Assembly: GCA_022968985.1 (NCBI GenBank)
Contig: JALJPK010000009.1
Span: 7,139 to 66,171 of the forward strand
Length of the DNA: 59,033 nucleotides
From: Pseudomonadales bacterium
GTDB lineage: Bacteria; Pseudomonadota; Gammaproteobacteria; Pseudomonadales; Natronospirillaceae
Direction: 5' to 3'
Shown: positions 17,593 to 25,564 of the stretch, piece after piece
How the letters are laid out: the number at the start of each line of letters is the position of its first letter
Position numbering within the stretch: the stretch's first letter is position 1
Translations under genes and position numbers: made by a program
The notes under the pieces: generated by a model
Seen by the model: only the letters and a program-made list of their open reading frames with translations
Databases searched by the model: none
Told to the model about the DNA's origin: nothing

Positions 17593-19266
17593 ATGGCTCA
17601 GGTTATTAGCTTACCATTATCCAAAGAAGAGATTGCGGTGTTACAACGCAAACATGTTCTTGTGATTGATGATTTTGCAAATGTACGTAAATCCATCAAA
17701 GGCATGCTGCATACTATTGGAATTAAAAAAGTTGTAGAGGCCAATAGTGCTAACCAAGCTATTGTTGCTATGCGTGAAAATCATTTTGATGTTGTGATAT
17801 GTGATTATAATTTAGGTCCTGGTCGTGATGGGCAACAATTATTAGAAGAAGTACGTTTTAATAATACCCTTTCATTTAGAACTGTTTACGTAATGATTAC
17901 CGCAGAGACATCACGTGACATGGTAATGGGGGCAATTGAATTTCAACCTGATGATTATTTAGCCAAGCCGTTTGCATTTGATACATTAAAACAACGTATA
18001 GTTAGGTGGTTTTTACGCCAGAAAACTATGGATAAATTGTTTCTGGCGTTGGATAACAAAAATCATGAAAAAATAATAGAGCAAGCCAGTTTAGTCATTA
18101 ACAAAGAGCCTCGTTTTAAAGTATTTGCACAAAAGAAAGCCATTGAAGCTTATATTGCATTAGAACAATGTGAAACCCCGCTTAAGATGATAAAAGAGAT
18201 TAATGGGGATCGAGAGCAGTCTTGGACCAAAATTTATTTGGCTCAAATTGCATTGATCCAAAATAAAATGGATGATGCGGTTGATATTTTAAAAGAATCG
18301 ATTGATAAAGACCCAAATCTTATCGGGGCTTATGATTTGTTAAGTGAATGTTATCTTAAAAAACATGATGACAAACGCGCCCAAGATGTTTTGCAAAAAG
18401 GGGTGCAACGATCACCAAGAAATATTGTTAGACAAAAAAATCTTGGCGAACTCAGTTTGAAGCTTGATGATATGATTACAGCCAGTAAAGCTTTTAAAGA
18501 GGTGGTGTCGTTGTCGGATCAAACCATGCATGACAGTCCAGATAATAATGAAAACTTAGTGCGCTCATTAAAAGCACAGCTTGATTTAATGGAAGATGAG
18601 AACCCTGAAAAAAGAAAGCTTCTACTTGAAGTTCAAAGCCAACTAAAAAGTTTTTCAACAAAGTATAAAGGTAACGATTCAGTTAGATTATTTTGTAAAG
18701 TTTTCCAGTATAAAATCGAGAATTCAACGTCGGACAAAGACAAAAGTAATGTGATGGATGGTTTCTTAGAAAAGGCATTAATGAATGCTGATGAAATCTC
18801 TGTTGATTTAGGTGAAGAAATTGCGCAATTATTATTTGAAGATGAGCGTTATAAAGACGTGGATCAATTAATTCATACCCTTAAAGAAAATCATAAGGGT
18901 GAAACTAAAATACTTGAAAAACTTGATGCCATTCAAGCGGAACCCGTTGATAAAGTCCAACGAGAAAAAGCACAAAAATTAAATGTACTTGCTTGTAAAC
19001 AGTATGAAGAAAAGTCGTTTGAAAAATCCAGCGATACGTTTAATCAAGCGCTTAAAATTTCACCTCGCCATCCCGGTATGATTCTGAACTATATTCAATC
19101 ACGAATGCAATCAGTGAATAAAGAAGATCATCCTATTAAAGTTGTGAATAATTGTATGGAGTACGCTGAGCGATTAAATTATTTAGAAAAAGACCATTAT
19201 CAATATCAGCGCTATATCAATATTGTCAATAAACTTAAACAATATCAGAAGAAATATCATGAATGA
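17593..19266 (+). CDS. Response regulator receiver domain fused to TPR array
   Basis: 557 residues. A CheY-like receiver lies at about 18-135: acidic pocket IDD (26-28 area), phosphoacceptor Asp74 in VICDYNLG, Thr in MITAETS and Lys in LAKPFAF. No DNA-binding or enzymatic output domain follows. From about 150 to the end there are tetratricopeptide-type helices (YLAQIALIQNKMDDAVDILKE and ALKISPRHPGMILNYIQ are typical). The protein therefore likely signals by protein-protein contact. The stop overlaps the start of a histidine kinase gene (ATGAATGA), so the two are coupled and probably partners. Specific pathway unknown. Confidence 0.88.
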   Translation: MAQVISLPLSKEEIAVLQRKHVLVIDDFANVRKSIKGMLHTIGIKKVVEANSANQAIVAMRENHFDVVICDYNLGPGRDGQQLLEEVRFNNTLSFRTVYVMITAETSRDMVMGAIEFQPDDYLAKPFAFDTLKQRIVRWFLRQKTMDKLFLALDNKNHEKIIEQASLVINKEPRFKVFAQKKAIEAYIALEQCETPLKMIKEINGDREQSWTKIYLAQIALIQNKMDDAVDILKESIDKDPNLIGAYDLLSECYLKKHDDKRAQDVLQKGVQRSPRNIVRQKNLGELSLKLDDMITASKAFKEVVSLSDQTMHDSPDNNENLVRSLKAQLDLMEDENPEKRKLLLEVQSQLKSFSTKYKGNDSVRLFCKVFQYKIENSTSDKDKSNVMDGFLEKALMNADEISVDLGEEIAQLLFEDERYKDVDQLIHTLKENHKGETKILEKLDAIQAEPVDKVQREKAQKLNVLACKQYEEKSFEKSSDTFNQALKISPRHPGMILNYIQSRMQSVNKEDHPIKVVNNCMEYAERLNYLEKDHYQYQRYINIVNKLKQYQKKYHE

Positions 19267-19948
19267 TCACAATAATTTAGATTTAGCGCTAATCATGGCC
19301 AGTATTGTTCATGATGTAAAAAATTCGTTGGGGTTAATTCAGCACCAAGTGGAAAGTATGGTGCCGCAATTACATGATAAAAACCCAGAAATTGCGGTGC
19401 AATTACAACAATTAAGTTTGGAAGCCGGTCGTATTAATCATGGATTAATTCACATGCTTGGTTTATATCGTCTAAAAGAAGGTATGTTAAGTCCATGTGA
19501 TGATGAATGTTTTTTGATGGATGTATTAGACGATGTAAGAACAAAATTCATTTCAAGCTTAGAGGTTTTAAAAATCGAATTCACAGTGGATCAGCATGAC
19601 CCTGATATGATCTGGAATTTTGATCAAACCATGGTGGATGGTATTTTAAGTAATGTGATTACAAATGCAATTCGCTACACCAAAAGCAAATTAATGTTAT
19701 CGACTTATGAAGAAAATGGATATTTAGTGATACAAATAAAAGATGATGGTGATGGTTATCCTGAGAATATGATTCAATATGTACAACCTCAAACTCAGAT
19801 GAATTATCAAACCGGTTCAACTGGGTTAGGGTTATATTTTTCAAGCCAGATAGCCCAAATGCATCAAGTGGGTGATAAACGCGGTTATATTGAACTTTCG
19901 AATGATAAACAAACCGGTGGTGCAATTTTTAGGTTATTTCTACCTTGA
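19259..19948 (+). CDS. Small soluble sensor histidine kinase
   Basis: 229 residues from ATG 19259, which overlaps the preceding stop; the frame is open from 19223, but the ATG at 19259 has the ribosome-binding site AGAAG. There is no membrane segment or sensor domain. The phosphoacceptor is His18 in SIVHDVKNSLG. The ATPase domain has N-box NVITNAIRYT, G1 DDGDGYPE and G2 TGLGLYFSSQIA. It should autophosphorylate and pass phosphate to the co-encoded receiver-TPR protein, or act as its phosphatase. Input must come from a partner, since no sensing domain is present. RNase P RNA follows. Confidence 0.88.
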   Translation: MNDHNNLDLALIMASIVHDVKNSLGLIQHQVESMVPQLHDKNPEIAVQLQQLSLEAGRINHGLIHMLGLYRLKEGMLSPCDDECFLMDVLDDVRTKFISSLEVLKIEFTVDQHDPDMIWNFDQTMVDGILSNVITNAIRYTKSKLMLSTYEENGYLVIQIKDDGDGYPENMIQYVQPQTQMNYQTGSTGLGLYFSSQIAQMHQVGDKRGYIELSNDKQTGGAIFRLFLP

Positions 19949-19992
19949 AAGGTAAAGTGGGGGGCGAGAATAAGAGAAATAATAAATAATCC

Positions 19993-20020
19993 TTGTAAAT
20001 TTAATCAAAATCCGTAATCT
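19993..20020 (+). promoter_or_regulatory. Probable promoter of rnpB
   Basis: TTGTAA (19993-19998) and TAATCT (20015-20020) are 16 bp apart. They are followed by CCGCTCCC, a GC-rich discriminator, ending at the predicted 5' end of RNase P RNA. Confidence 0.55.
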
Positions 20021-20028
20021 CCGCTCCC

Positions 20029-20400
<372 letters not shown>

Positions 20401-20428
20401 TTTTTATTTTATAAAGATTTAAAGGATT

Positions 20429-20902
20429 ATGAATAATATTTTGCAAGCGGAGCTAAGGTTGTTGTTTGGCTTCTCAAGATTGAATCGAACTAGATACATA
20501 GTTTATTCTTTTTTTTGTACACTTCTTCCATTAGCTATTTTTAATTTATATTTTTTTAATATCATTGAGTTTGTCTATTTTGGAATGACAGCATTACGCT
20601 CGAGTATGATATTAATTTTGTTATCAATATTACTTAGCTCTTTTTTCAGTCTTAAATTTACAATCCAAAGATTTAGAGATATTAATTCTAGATCTTGGTG
20701 GGCGATTACTTTTTTTTCACCCTCTTTTATTTTTGTTTTTCTGATTCTAAGTTCAATGAAGGGTGATCATTATGAAAACCGCTTTGGGCAACAAAATAAT
20801 AATACTCATAAATGGGTGAGTATATTGGCAGTATTTATCTACTTTGCTATTGCACTTGTTGCGGTTGGCTACATCGTATTAAGTTTATATTTTTCGTTAT
20901 GA
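20429..20902 (+). CDS. DUF805 family inner-membrane protein
   Basis: 157 residues with four membrane helices (about 25-47, 55-78, 95-113 and 130-155). The N-terminal FGFSRLNRTRY corresponds to the F..GR.nR..yw motif, QRFRDINSRSWWA to the RRLHD.g.sgW motif, and ENRFGQQ to the closing N.yG motif of DUF805. The function of this family is unknown. AAAGGA lies just upstream of ATG. The gene is unusually T-rich and its stop lies over the end of the selO pseudogene on the other strand. Confidence 0.82.
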   Translation: MNNILQAELRLLFGFSRLNRTRYIVYSFFCTLLPLAIFNLYFFNIIEFVYFGMTALRSSMILILLSILLSSFFSLKFTIQRFRDINSRSWWAITFFSPSFIFVFLILSSMKGDHYENRFGQQNNNTHKWVSILAVFIYFAIALVAVGYIVLSLYFSL

Positions 20903-21370
20903 TGAACAACTAAGCGCTATATCAGGCTTATCTTTATCTGTTTCAAATCTAGCACACTCTTCTTTTTATCAAATGGATTTCTTACCACTTCACATAACGT
21001 TTCAAATTCGCAATAATCACCTAGATGCGCAAGCTCGATCGCTTGTTGAATCGTGTGGGTATGCAAAATATAATTTGGATTTTGGATTTTGGGCTTTTAA
21101 TGTAGTTATGGTTTGGTTCTAATCAATTTTTTTGAGAGTGTAATAAAATTTCATATTGTTGATGTCATTTATCATACTATTCTAAATCTAAATCTAAATC
21201 TAAATTTCGTGCGCGTCCATTTTTTCATTAAACTGATAGGTTAATTGTCTGAAAAAATCAGATTGGCTTAATTGGTTCAAATTGAGTTGTTCACTCAATT
21301 GTTTGTTGATATGTACATAATGACAACTAGGTAATGCATTAGGGAGCTGGTTTGCAAAAAAATGCTTCAC
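20897..21370 (-). pseudogene. selO: selO (ydiU) remnant: ends kept, catalytic core lost
   Basis: On the minus strand, 21370-21200 reads KHFFANQLPNALPSCHYVHI and on to FRQLTYQFNEKMDA before a stop. This resembles the SelO N terminus. After about 120 bp of unrelated sequence, 21078-20940 reads HTIQQAIELAHLGDYCEFET and LCEVVRNPFDKK. A frame change then leads into CARFETDKDKPDIALSCSS and TAA at 20897-20899, and the C terminus SCSS is the SelO hallmark. An intact SelO is about 480 residues and transfers AMP to protein hydroxyls. Here roughly 350 residues, including the pseudokinase-fold active site, are missing. The C-terminal match is firm, the N-terminal match moderate. Confidence 0.78.
21079..21205. 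repeat. REP-like remnant and CTAAAT tandem repeat inside the selO scar
   Basis: Between the two selO fragments lies TTTGGATTTTGGATTTTGGG (7- to 8-bp periodic). It is followed by AATGTAGTTATGG and TTTGGTTCTAATCAA, a TGTAG plus imperfect hairpin. Read on the other strand it gives CCAAACC..CTACATT..AAAA followed by AAAATCC units, the same order as at 53586-53630. CTAAAT is repeated four times at 21182-21205. Confidence 0.5.
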
Positions 21371-21393
21371 ATAATTGTCTGTATGTCATGGAG

Positions 21394-22425
21394 TTATTTC
21401 ATCCAAAGTTTATGGATTTGATGTTGAAACTGTTTGCTAATTGAGTTTTCGATACCTAGTTCCACACTCTTGCCAAATTTTTCCATAGGCGATTTTTTCA
21501 CTTTAAAGCTGATTTCCCAAACATTGTGTGTTTCACAACAAGTGTTTAAAAATTCGTCTGAGGTGCTTATTTCATCAATTAAATTATGTTTGATTGCTTG
21601 TGATCCATACCAAACATCACCATTTGCGACTTCATCGATATCTAATCGGCGGCGATTTTGGTGTACAAACTCTTTAAATAATTCATGAGTTTCGTTTAAG
21701 TCTTCACGGAATTTTTCACGACCTTCTTCAGTGTTTTCACCTATCATAGTTAATGTGCGTTTGTATTTTCCGGCTGTATGTAACTCAACATCAATATCAT
21801 GTTTTTTAAGTAATCTGTGGATATTGGGTACTTGTGCGACAACACCGATTGAGCCAATAACAGCAAATGGTGCAGCGATGATTTTGTCTGCGATACAAGC
21901 CATCATGTAACCACCACTAGCGGCTACTTTATCCACACATATTGTTAAATGAATGCCTTTGTCGGTGATACGCTTTAGTTGTGATGAGGCCAATCCATAT
22001 CCGTGTACCATGCCACCAGGGCTTTCTAAATTAAGCACTACTTGGTCATCTTTTTTTGCAAATAATAAAATGGCACTGATTTCTTCGCGCATTTTATCCA
22101 CTTGAGAGGCTTTGATATCTCCGTTGAAGTGTAAAACATAAATATTATTTTTTTCTTCCGATAGATCATTTTTTTGAAGCTTTTTAGATTTTTTCTCGGT
22201 TTTGGCTAATAGTTTTAATGCTTTTTTATCAAGAATGTTTTGTTCAAAACTCTTTTTGTATTTTTCTATTTTTTTATTTAGGCTCTTTATTACGATGCCT
22301 TCTTTTTTATTGTCTTGGTTTCCTTGTGCAGCACCTGCAATTATAGCCACAATGACAGCAACTAAAATAATTAGGGCAATAACCCATGTCGCTGTTTGGG
22401 CTAGATATTGTAAATATTCACTCAT
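21394..22425 (-). CDS. sohB: SohB-type inner-membrane S49 peptidase
   Basis: 343 residues. One N-terminal membrane helix (about 8-33) is followed by a charged linker and the S49 peptidase domain. LNLESPGGMVHGYGLASSQL and VDKVAASGGYMMACIADKI hold the nucleophile serine, and AGKYKRTLTMIGENTEEGR the catalytic lysine. SohB is a signal-peptide-peptidase-like protease facing the periplasm; in E. coli extra copies suppress loss of HtrA. It has no close operon partner. Upstream, where its promoter should be, is a 24-bp tandem repeat (22471-22612). Confidence 0.93.
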   Translation of the reverse strand: MSEYLQYLAQTATWVIALIILVAVIVAIIAGAAQGNQDNKKEGIVIKSLNKKIEKYKKSFEQNILDKKALKLLAKTEKKSKKLQKNDLSEEKNNIYVLHFNGDIKASQVDKMREEISAILLFAKKDDQVVLNLESPGGMVHGYGLASSQLKRITDKGIHLTICVDKVAASGGYMMACIADKIIAAPFAVIGSIGVVAQVPNIHRLLKKHDIDVELHTAGKYKRTLTMIGENTEEGREKFREDLNETHELFKEFVHQNRRRLDIDEVANGDVWYGSQAIKHNLIDEISTSDEFLNTCCETHNVWEISFKVKKSPMEKFGKSVELGIENSISKQFQHQIHKLWMK

Positions 22426-22470
22426 GATTAAGCTCGATTATAAAAAAAGCTTATTCTATCAACATGGTGT

Positions 22471-22612
22471 TTATTAACAACTGACTTTGTACCCTTATTA
22501 ACAACTGACTTTGTACCCTTATTAACAACTGACTTTGTACCCTTTATTAATAACTAATTTTATACCCTTACTTAACAATTGATTTAATACCCTTATTAAT
22601 TTAGTTAATGAG
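22471..22612. repeat. Tandem 24-bp repeat array (three perfect, then decayed copies)
   Basis: Three identical 24-bp units begin at 22471, 22495 and 22519 (each starts TTATTAACAACTGAC and ends TTTGTACCC). Then come two 25-bp decayed units (22543-22567 and 22568-22592) and a partial one. The array fills the gap between the stop of the HDOD gene and the start of sohB, so it covers the expected sohB promoter. Confidence 0.93.
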
Positions 22613-22614
22613 GT

Positions 22615-23454
22615 TTATTCAAATTGTTGCTCAGCTTGATCAATTAATTCATTGATATCACTTTCATCCATATGTAAAAACGTTTCAATGCAGTCTTTTA
22701 CAAGGCTCCACTCTGTAGCGTGCTCAATGTTGTGACGCATAAAAATACATTTACGCGCAATTTTTATTACCGATAATAATACTAAGCTTTCTTCATTTAA
22801 CTCTGAATTATCAAAAATCCCTTCACAGTGGTAGGTGTAATAAATGGTGGTACATTGAGGGTCGCTTATTCCCCACTGCTGAGCGATTAATGAAGAAAGT
22901 GTAGTGTGTGTTGTTCCGAATAATGTTTGTTCTCGTAGTGAAAGATCTAACAACCCACTTTTTTTGTGATTTTGATATATCTGAGCGTAATCAGTAAACC
23001 GATCTAACAATACTGGAATGCCTGCCATGTGGAAAAGGCCTAACATGTAAGCTGTTTCACCGTATTTGGGTTTTTCCAAAAAATGGCAAATGTTTAATGC
23101 TGCTTGAGCGATTTCGGTAGATAGTTGCCAAAAACTTGTTAGATCAATTTTAGCTGGTAAAGCCGTTTTAAGTGCAACAACTTTTACTAATGTTAATACG
23201 CGGTTAAAACCAAGCAGCATAACGGCTTGGGTAATGGAGTCGATACTTACACTTCTTGCGTATACTGGAGAGTTAATAATTTGTAGCACGGCTGAGGCAA
23301 TACCAATATCTTTCGAAATCCATTGTGATATCAGATACATATTGGGGTCGGTTTTTTTGGCTTCAGTCAGGATGTTGATGAGTGTTTTAGGGCAAATAGG
23401 TAGCTGGATTCCCTCTAAAATTACCTTTTCTTCTGCAGTAGTTGTAAATGGCAT
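22615..23454 (-). CDS. HDOD domain signalling protein
   Basis: 279 residues. The HDOD core is visible from about 13 to 210: LPICPKTLINILTEA, then ISKDIGIASAVLQIINSPVY, then QAVMLLGFNRVLTLV, then the AYMLGLFHMAGIPVLL block in the position of the HD motif. HDOD proteins are non-hydrolytic relatives of HD phosphohydrolases found in regulatory systems. No partner domain (GAF, EAL or CheY) is attached here. It is cytoplasmic. Single gene; its stop adjoins the 24-bp repeat array. Confidence 0.87.
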   Translation of the reverse strand: MPFTTTAEEKVILEGIQLPICPKTLINILTEAKKTDPNMYLISQWISKDIGIASAVLQIINSPVYARSVSIDSITQAVMLLGFNRVLTLVKVVALKTALPAKIDLTSFWQLSTEIAQAALNICHFLEKPKYGETAYMLGLFHMAGIPVLLDRFTDYAQIYQNHKKSGLLDLSLREQTLFGTTHTTLSSLIAQQWGISDPQCTTIYYTYHCEGIFDNSELNEESLVLLSVIKIARKCIFMRHNIEHATEWSLVKDCIETFLHMDESDINELIDQAEQQFE

Positions 23455-23527
23455 AATACATCTTCAATATAAAAATTCTATATTGAGAATAGTTCAAATT
23501 TGATCGAATGACGTAGGGAACACAAGA

Positions 23528-24322
23528 TTAATATCCTGTGCTTGATTCGTCTATTTGGTAATTTTGCATATCTACTCGGCTAACACCTGTAGTAAATGTG
23601 CCGTCTTCATTTAATTCAAACCAACGAAATCCGGGTAAACGATTGTCTAACTGATATTGATCTTGTTTAGGTTTAAACTGAAAACAAGTAGAAGGTGTCG
23701 ACATATATTCAATGCCATTGATTAATTTTTGGCTTTCTTGATGCACATGACCCCAGGTAATAATTTTTACATGTTCATGATTGTGGATTTGCTCTAACAG
23801 GTAGTCACTATTTCTAATTTGTTGAGTGTCTATCCAGGCACTATCCATTAATATTGGGTGATGATGAAAACAAATCAAAGTTGGTTTTTTATTGTCTTCT
23901 AAATAGTTATTCATATTATCAATGCTTTGTTGTTCTACAAAACCATGAACTTTTCCATATACCCCAGAATTAAGCATAACAAATTGCCAATCGCCTATAT
24001 CAAATAGTGGGTTTTCAAAGTTTTGTGTATCGGCGTCTCGCATTGCTGGAAGGCTGTCATGGTTTCCGGGAATCCAATGAACAGGGCAATCGAAATTTTG
24101 ACACATTACTTCAATAAATTTACGGTAAGTATGAATGTTGTGATCTTGAGCAATATCTCCGGTCACAATTATTAAATCAATTTGTGGATGATCTTCTTTA
24201 ATTTTATTCAAGGCGATCGAAAAACTAGAGAATGTATTCATTCCCTGTAACGAACAAACTTCATCTTGAAAAAGATGTGTGTCTGTAATTTGAATAACTT
24301 TTAATGTTTTATGCTCAGCCAC
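23528..24322 (-). CDS. cpdA: 3',5'-cyclic-AMP phosphodiesterase CpdA
   Basis: 264 residues, a calcineurin-like metallophosphoesterase. Metal ligands are readable: QITDTHLF (D-x-H), VTGDIAQD (GD), IPGNHDSL (GNHD), CFHHHPIL and ITWGHVHQE (GHxH). Length and motif order match CpdA, which hydrolyses cAMP and tempers CRP signalling. It lies downstream of nudF and the DUF1249 gene in the conserved order nudF-yqiB-cpdA. A gap of about 120 bp before cpdA leaves room for a promoter of its own. Confidence 0.92.
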   Translation of the reverse strand: MAEHKTLKVIQITDTHLFQDEVCSLQGMNTFSSFSIALNKIKEDHPQIDLIIVTGDIAQDHNIHTYRKFIEVMCQNFDCPVHWIPGNHDSLPAMRDADTQNFENPLFDIGDWQFVMLNSGVYGKVHGFVEQQSIDNMNNYLEDNKKPTLICFHHHPILMDSAWIDTQQIRNSDYLLEQIHNHEHVKIITWGHVHQESQKLINGIEYMSTPSTCFQFKPKQDQYQLDNRLPGFRWFELNEDGTFTTGVSRVDMQNYQIDESSTGY

Positions 24323-24441
24323 TATTTTAATGCTCTTCTATCTAGTTGGAGGCGCTCTTAATGAATGAGCAATTTTTACATATCTAATTAGTAATATATA
24401 GGCTAAAAAATAACAATACTTCTAAGAAACCAATTAAAAGA

Positions 24442-24891
24442 TCAGTTAATGATGATTTTTTTGCTGTAGATCCCAAATTTAACGATACAAATCAACCATT
24501 GTTCAAATAATTCATTGATTTGTTCTTTTTCATTTACCTGATGCATTTGTTCATTTGGGTAAGGATATGACCCTGAAAATTGTTTTCCATGCTCTGTGGC
24601 AACAATCTCAGCCATATTTAGGTCAAAGTACATACGTACATGTAATTTAAAATTGTGTAAATGGTCGTTAAGTGTCAAATGCTTAATATTAAATGTAAGT
24701 GATAGTGTGTATTTATCGCGTTGCGTCACTTTGAAATTAGCGAGTTGATTTAGAGAATCTAATAATATGCTGTATTCGTCTGTATTGTCTAAATTGGGTA
24801 ACAATTTTATTAAGCGCAAGAAATTTTGCTCTTGTTTTGCATGATGGTTTTTAATGTCAGGCACATATTTCTTTTTTATCATATTTGCCAT
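24442..24891 (-). CDS. yqiB: DUF1249 family protein (YqiB-like)
   Basis: 149 residues, cytoplasmic. Family pattern: an N-terminal YVPDIKNHHAKQEQNFLRLI segment (lysine-rich entry then helix), central strands (LSLTFNIKHLTLNDHLHNF) and HVRMYFDLNMAEIVATEHGK. It ends with the NEKEQINELFEQWL helix. Location between nudF and cpdA is conserved across gammaproteobacteria. Its start overlaps the nudF stop by 13 bp. Function unknown. Confidence 0.88.
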   Translation of the reverse strand: MANMIKKKYVPDIKNHHAKQEQNFLRLIKLLPNLDNTDEYSILLDSLNQLANFKVTQRDKYTLSLTFNIKHLTLNDHLHNFKLHVRMYFDLNMAEIVATEHGKQFSGSYPYPNEQMHQVNEKEQINELFEQWLICIVKFGIYSKKIIIN

Positions 24892-25466
24892 AAATCACGT
24901 AATTTAGATTCATTTATTATTAACCATTGTAGACTGATTAAAGCCGATGCATTGTTGATTTTACCTTGATTAACTAATTCAAATGCTTCGTTTTTTGAAA
25001 TTACGACTACTTTGATGTCTTCAGATTCTTCTTCTACTCCATGAGTGCCAAATGCTTTTGAGGAATCCACATTTGCAATAAAAAGGTGTATTTTTTCATT
25101 TGTGCCACCTGGTGATGACTGATATTGGGTAATAGGGGTTAATTGACTGATTTCTACACCAGCCTCTTCAAATGCTTCACGGTGTGCGACCTCTTCTGGT
25201 TGCTCATCTTTATCAATTAAACCAGCCACTATTTCAAGTAACCATGCATTACCATGTTCAATTGCTCCAACCCGAAATTGTTCAATTAATACTATTTTAT
25301 CTTTTAAAGGGTCAAACAGTAATACGCATACCGCATCGTGGCGAACAAGTAATTCTCGTTCTATAAATTGTGATTGACCGTCATAACGGTCGTGTTCGAT
25401 AGTTAATTTATCCAATCGATAAAAACCTTCGTACAGAGTATTGCGTTTTGTAACATTAAATTTCAT
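24879..25466 (-). CDS. nudF: ADP-ribose pyrophosphatase NudF
   Basis: 195 residues from ATG 25466; a TTG at 25505 would add 13 residues, but MKFNVTKRNTLYEGFYRL is the usual N terminus. The Nudix box is complete: G-x5-E-x7-REAFEEAGV in GLIDKDEQPEEVAHREAFEE. The enzyme hydrolyses ADP-ribose to AMP and ribose 5-phosphate. It leads the operon nudF-yqiB(-cpdA) and is divergent from tolC, about 100 bp away. Confidence 0.92.
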   Translation of the reverse strand: MKFNVTKRNTLYEGFYRLDKLTIEHDRYDGQSQFIERELLVRHDAVCVLLFDPLKDKIVLIEQFRVGAIEHGNAWLLEIVAGLIDKDEQPEEVAHREAFEEAGVEISQLTPITQYQSSPGGTNEKIHLFIANVDSSKAFGTHGVEEESEDIKVVVISKNEAFELVNQGKINNASALISLQWLIINESKLRDLWQI

Positions 25467-25564
25467 TTTATACGGTGACTTATGGCAGTTGATTTGAATT
25501 GTCAATAAGGCAAACTGTGCGCAATCTGCTAACTGAAATATTTGGCCAATAGGATATCAAACTT

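Noticed and set aside
22471-22612. CRISPR array
   Set aside because: The 24-bp units are directly contiguous with no spacers, and no cas gene is present.
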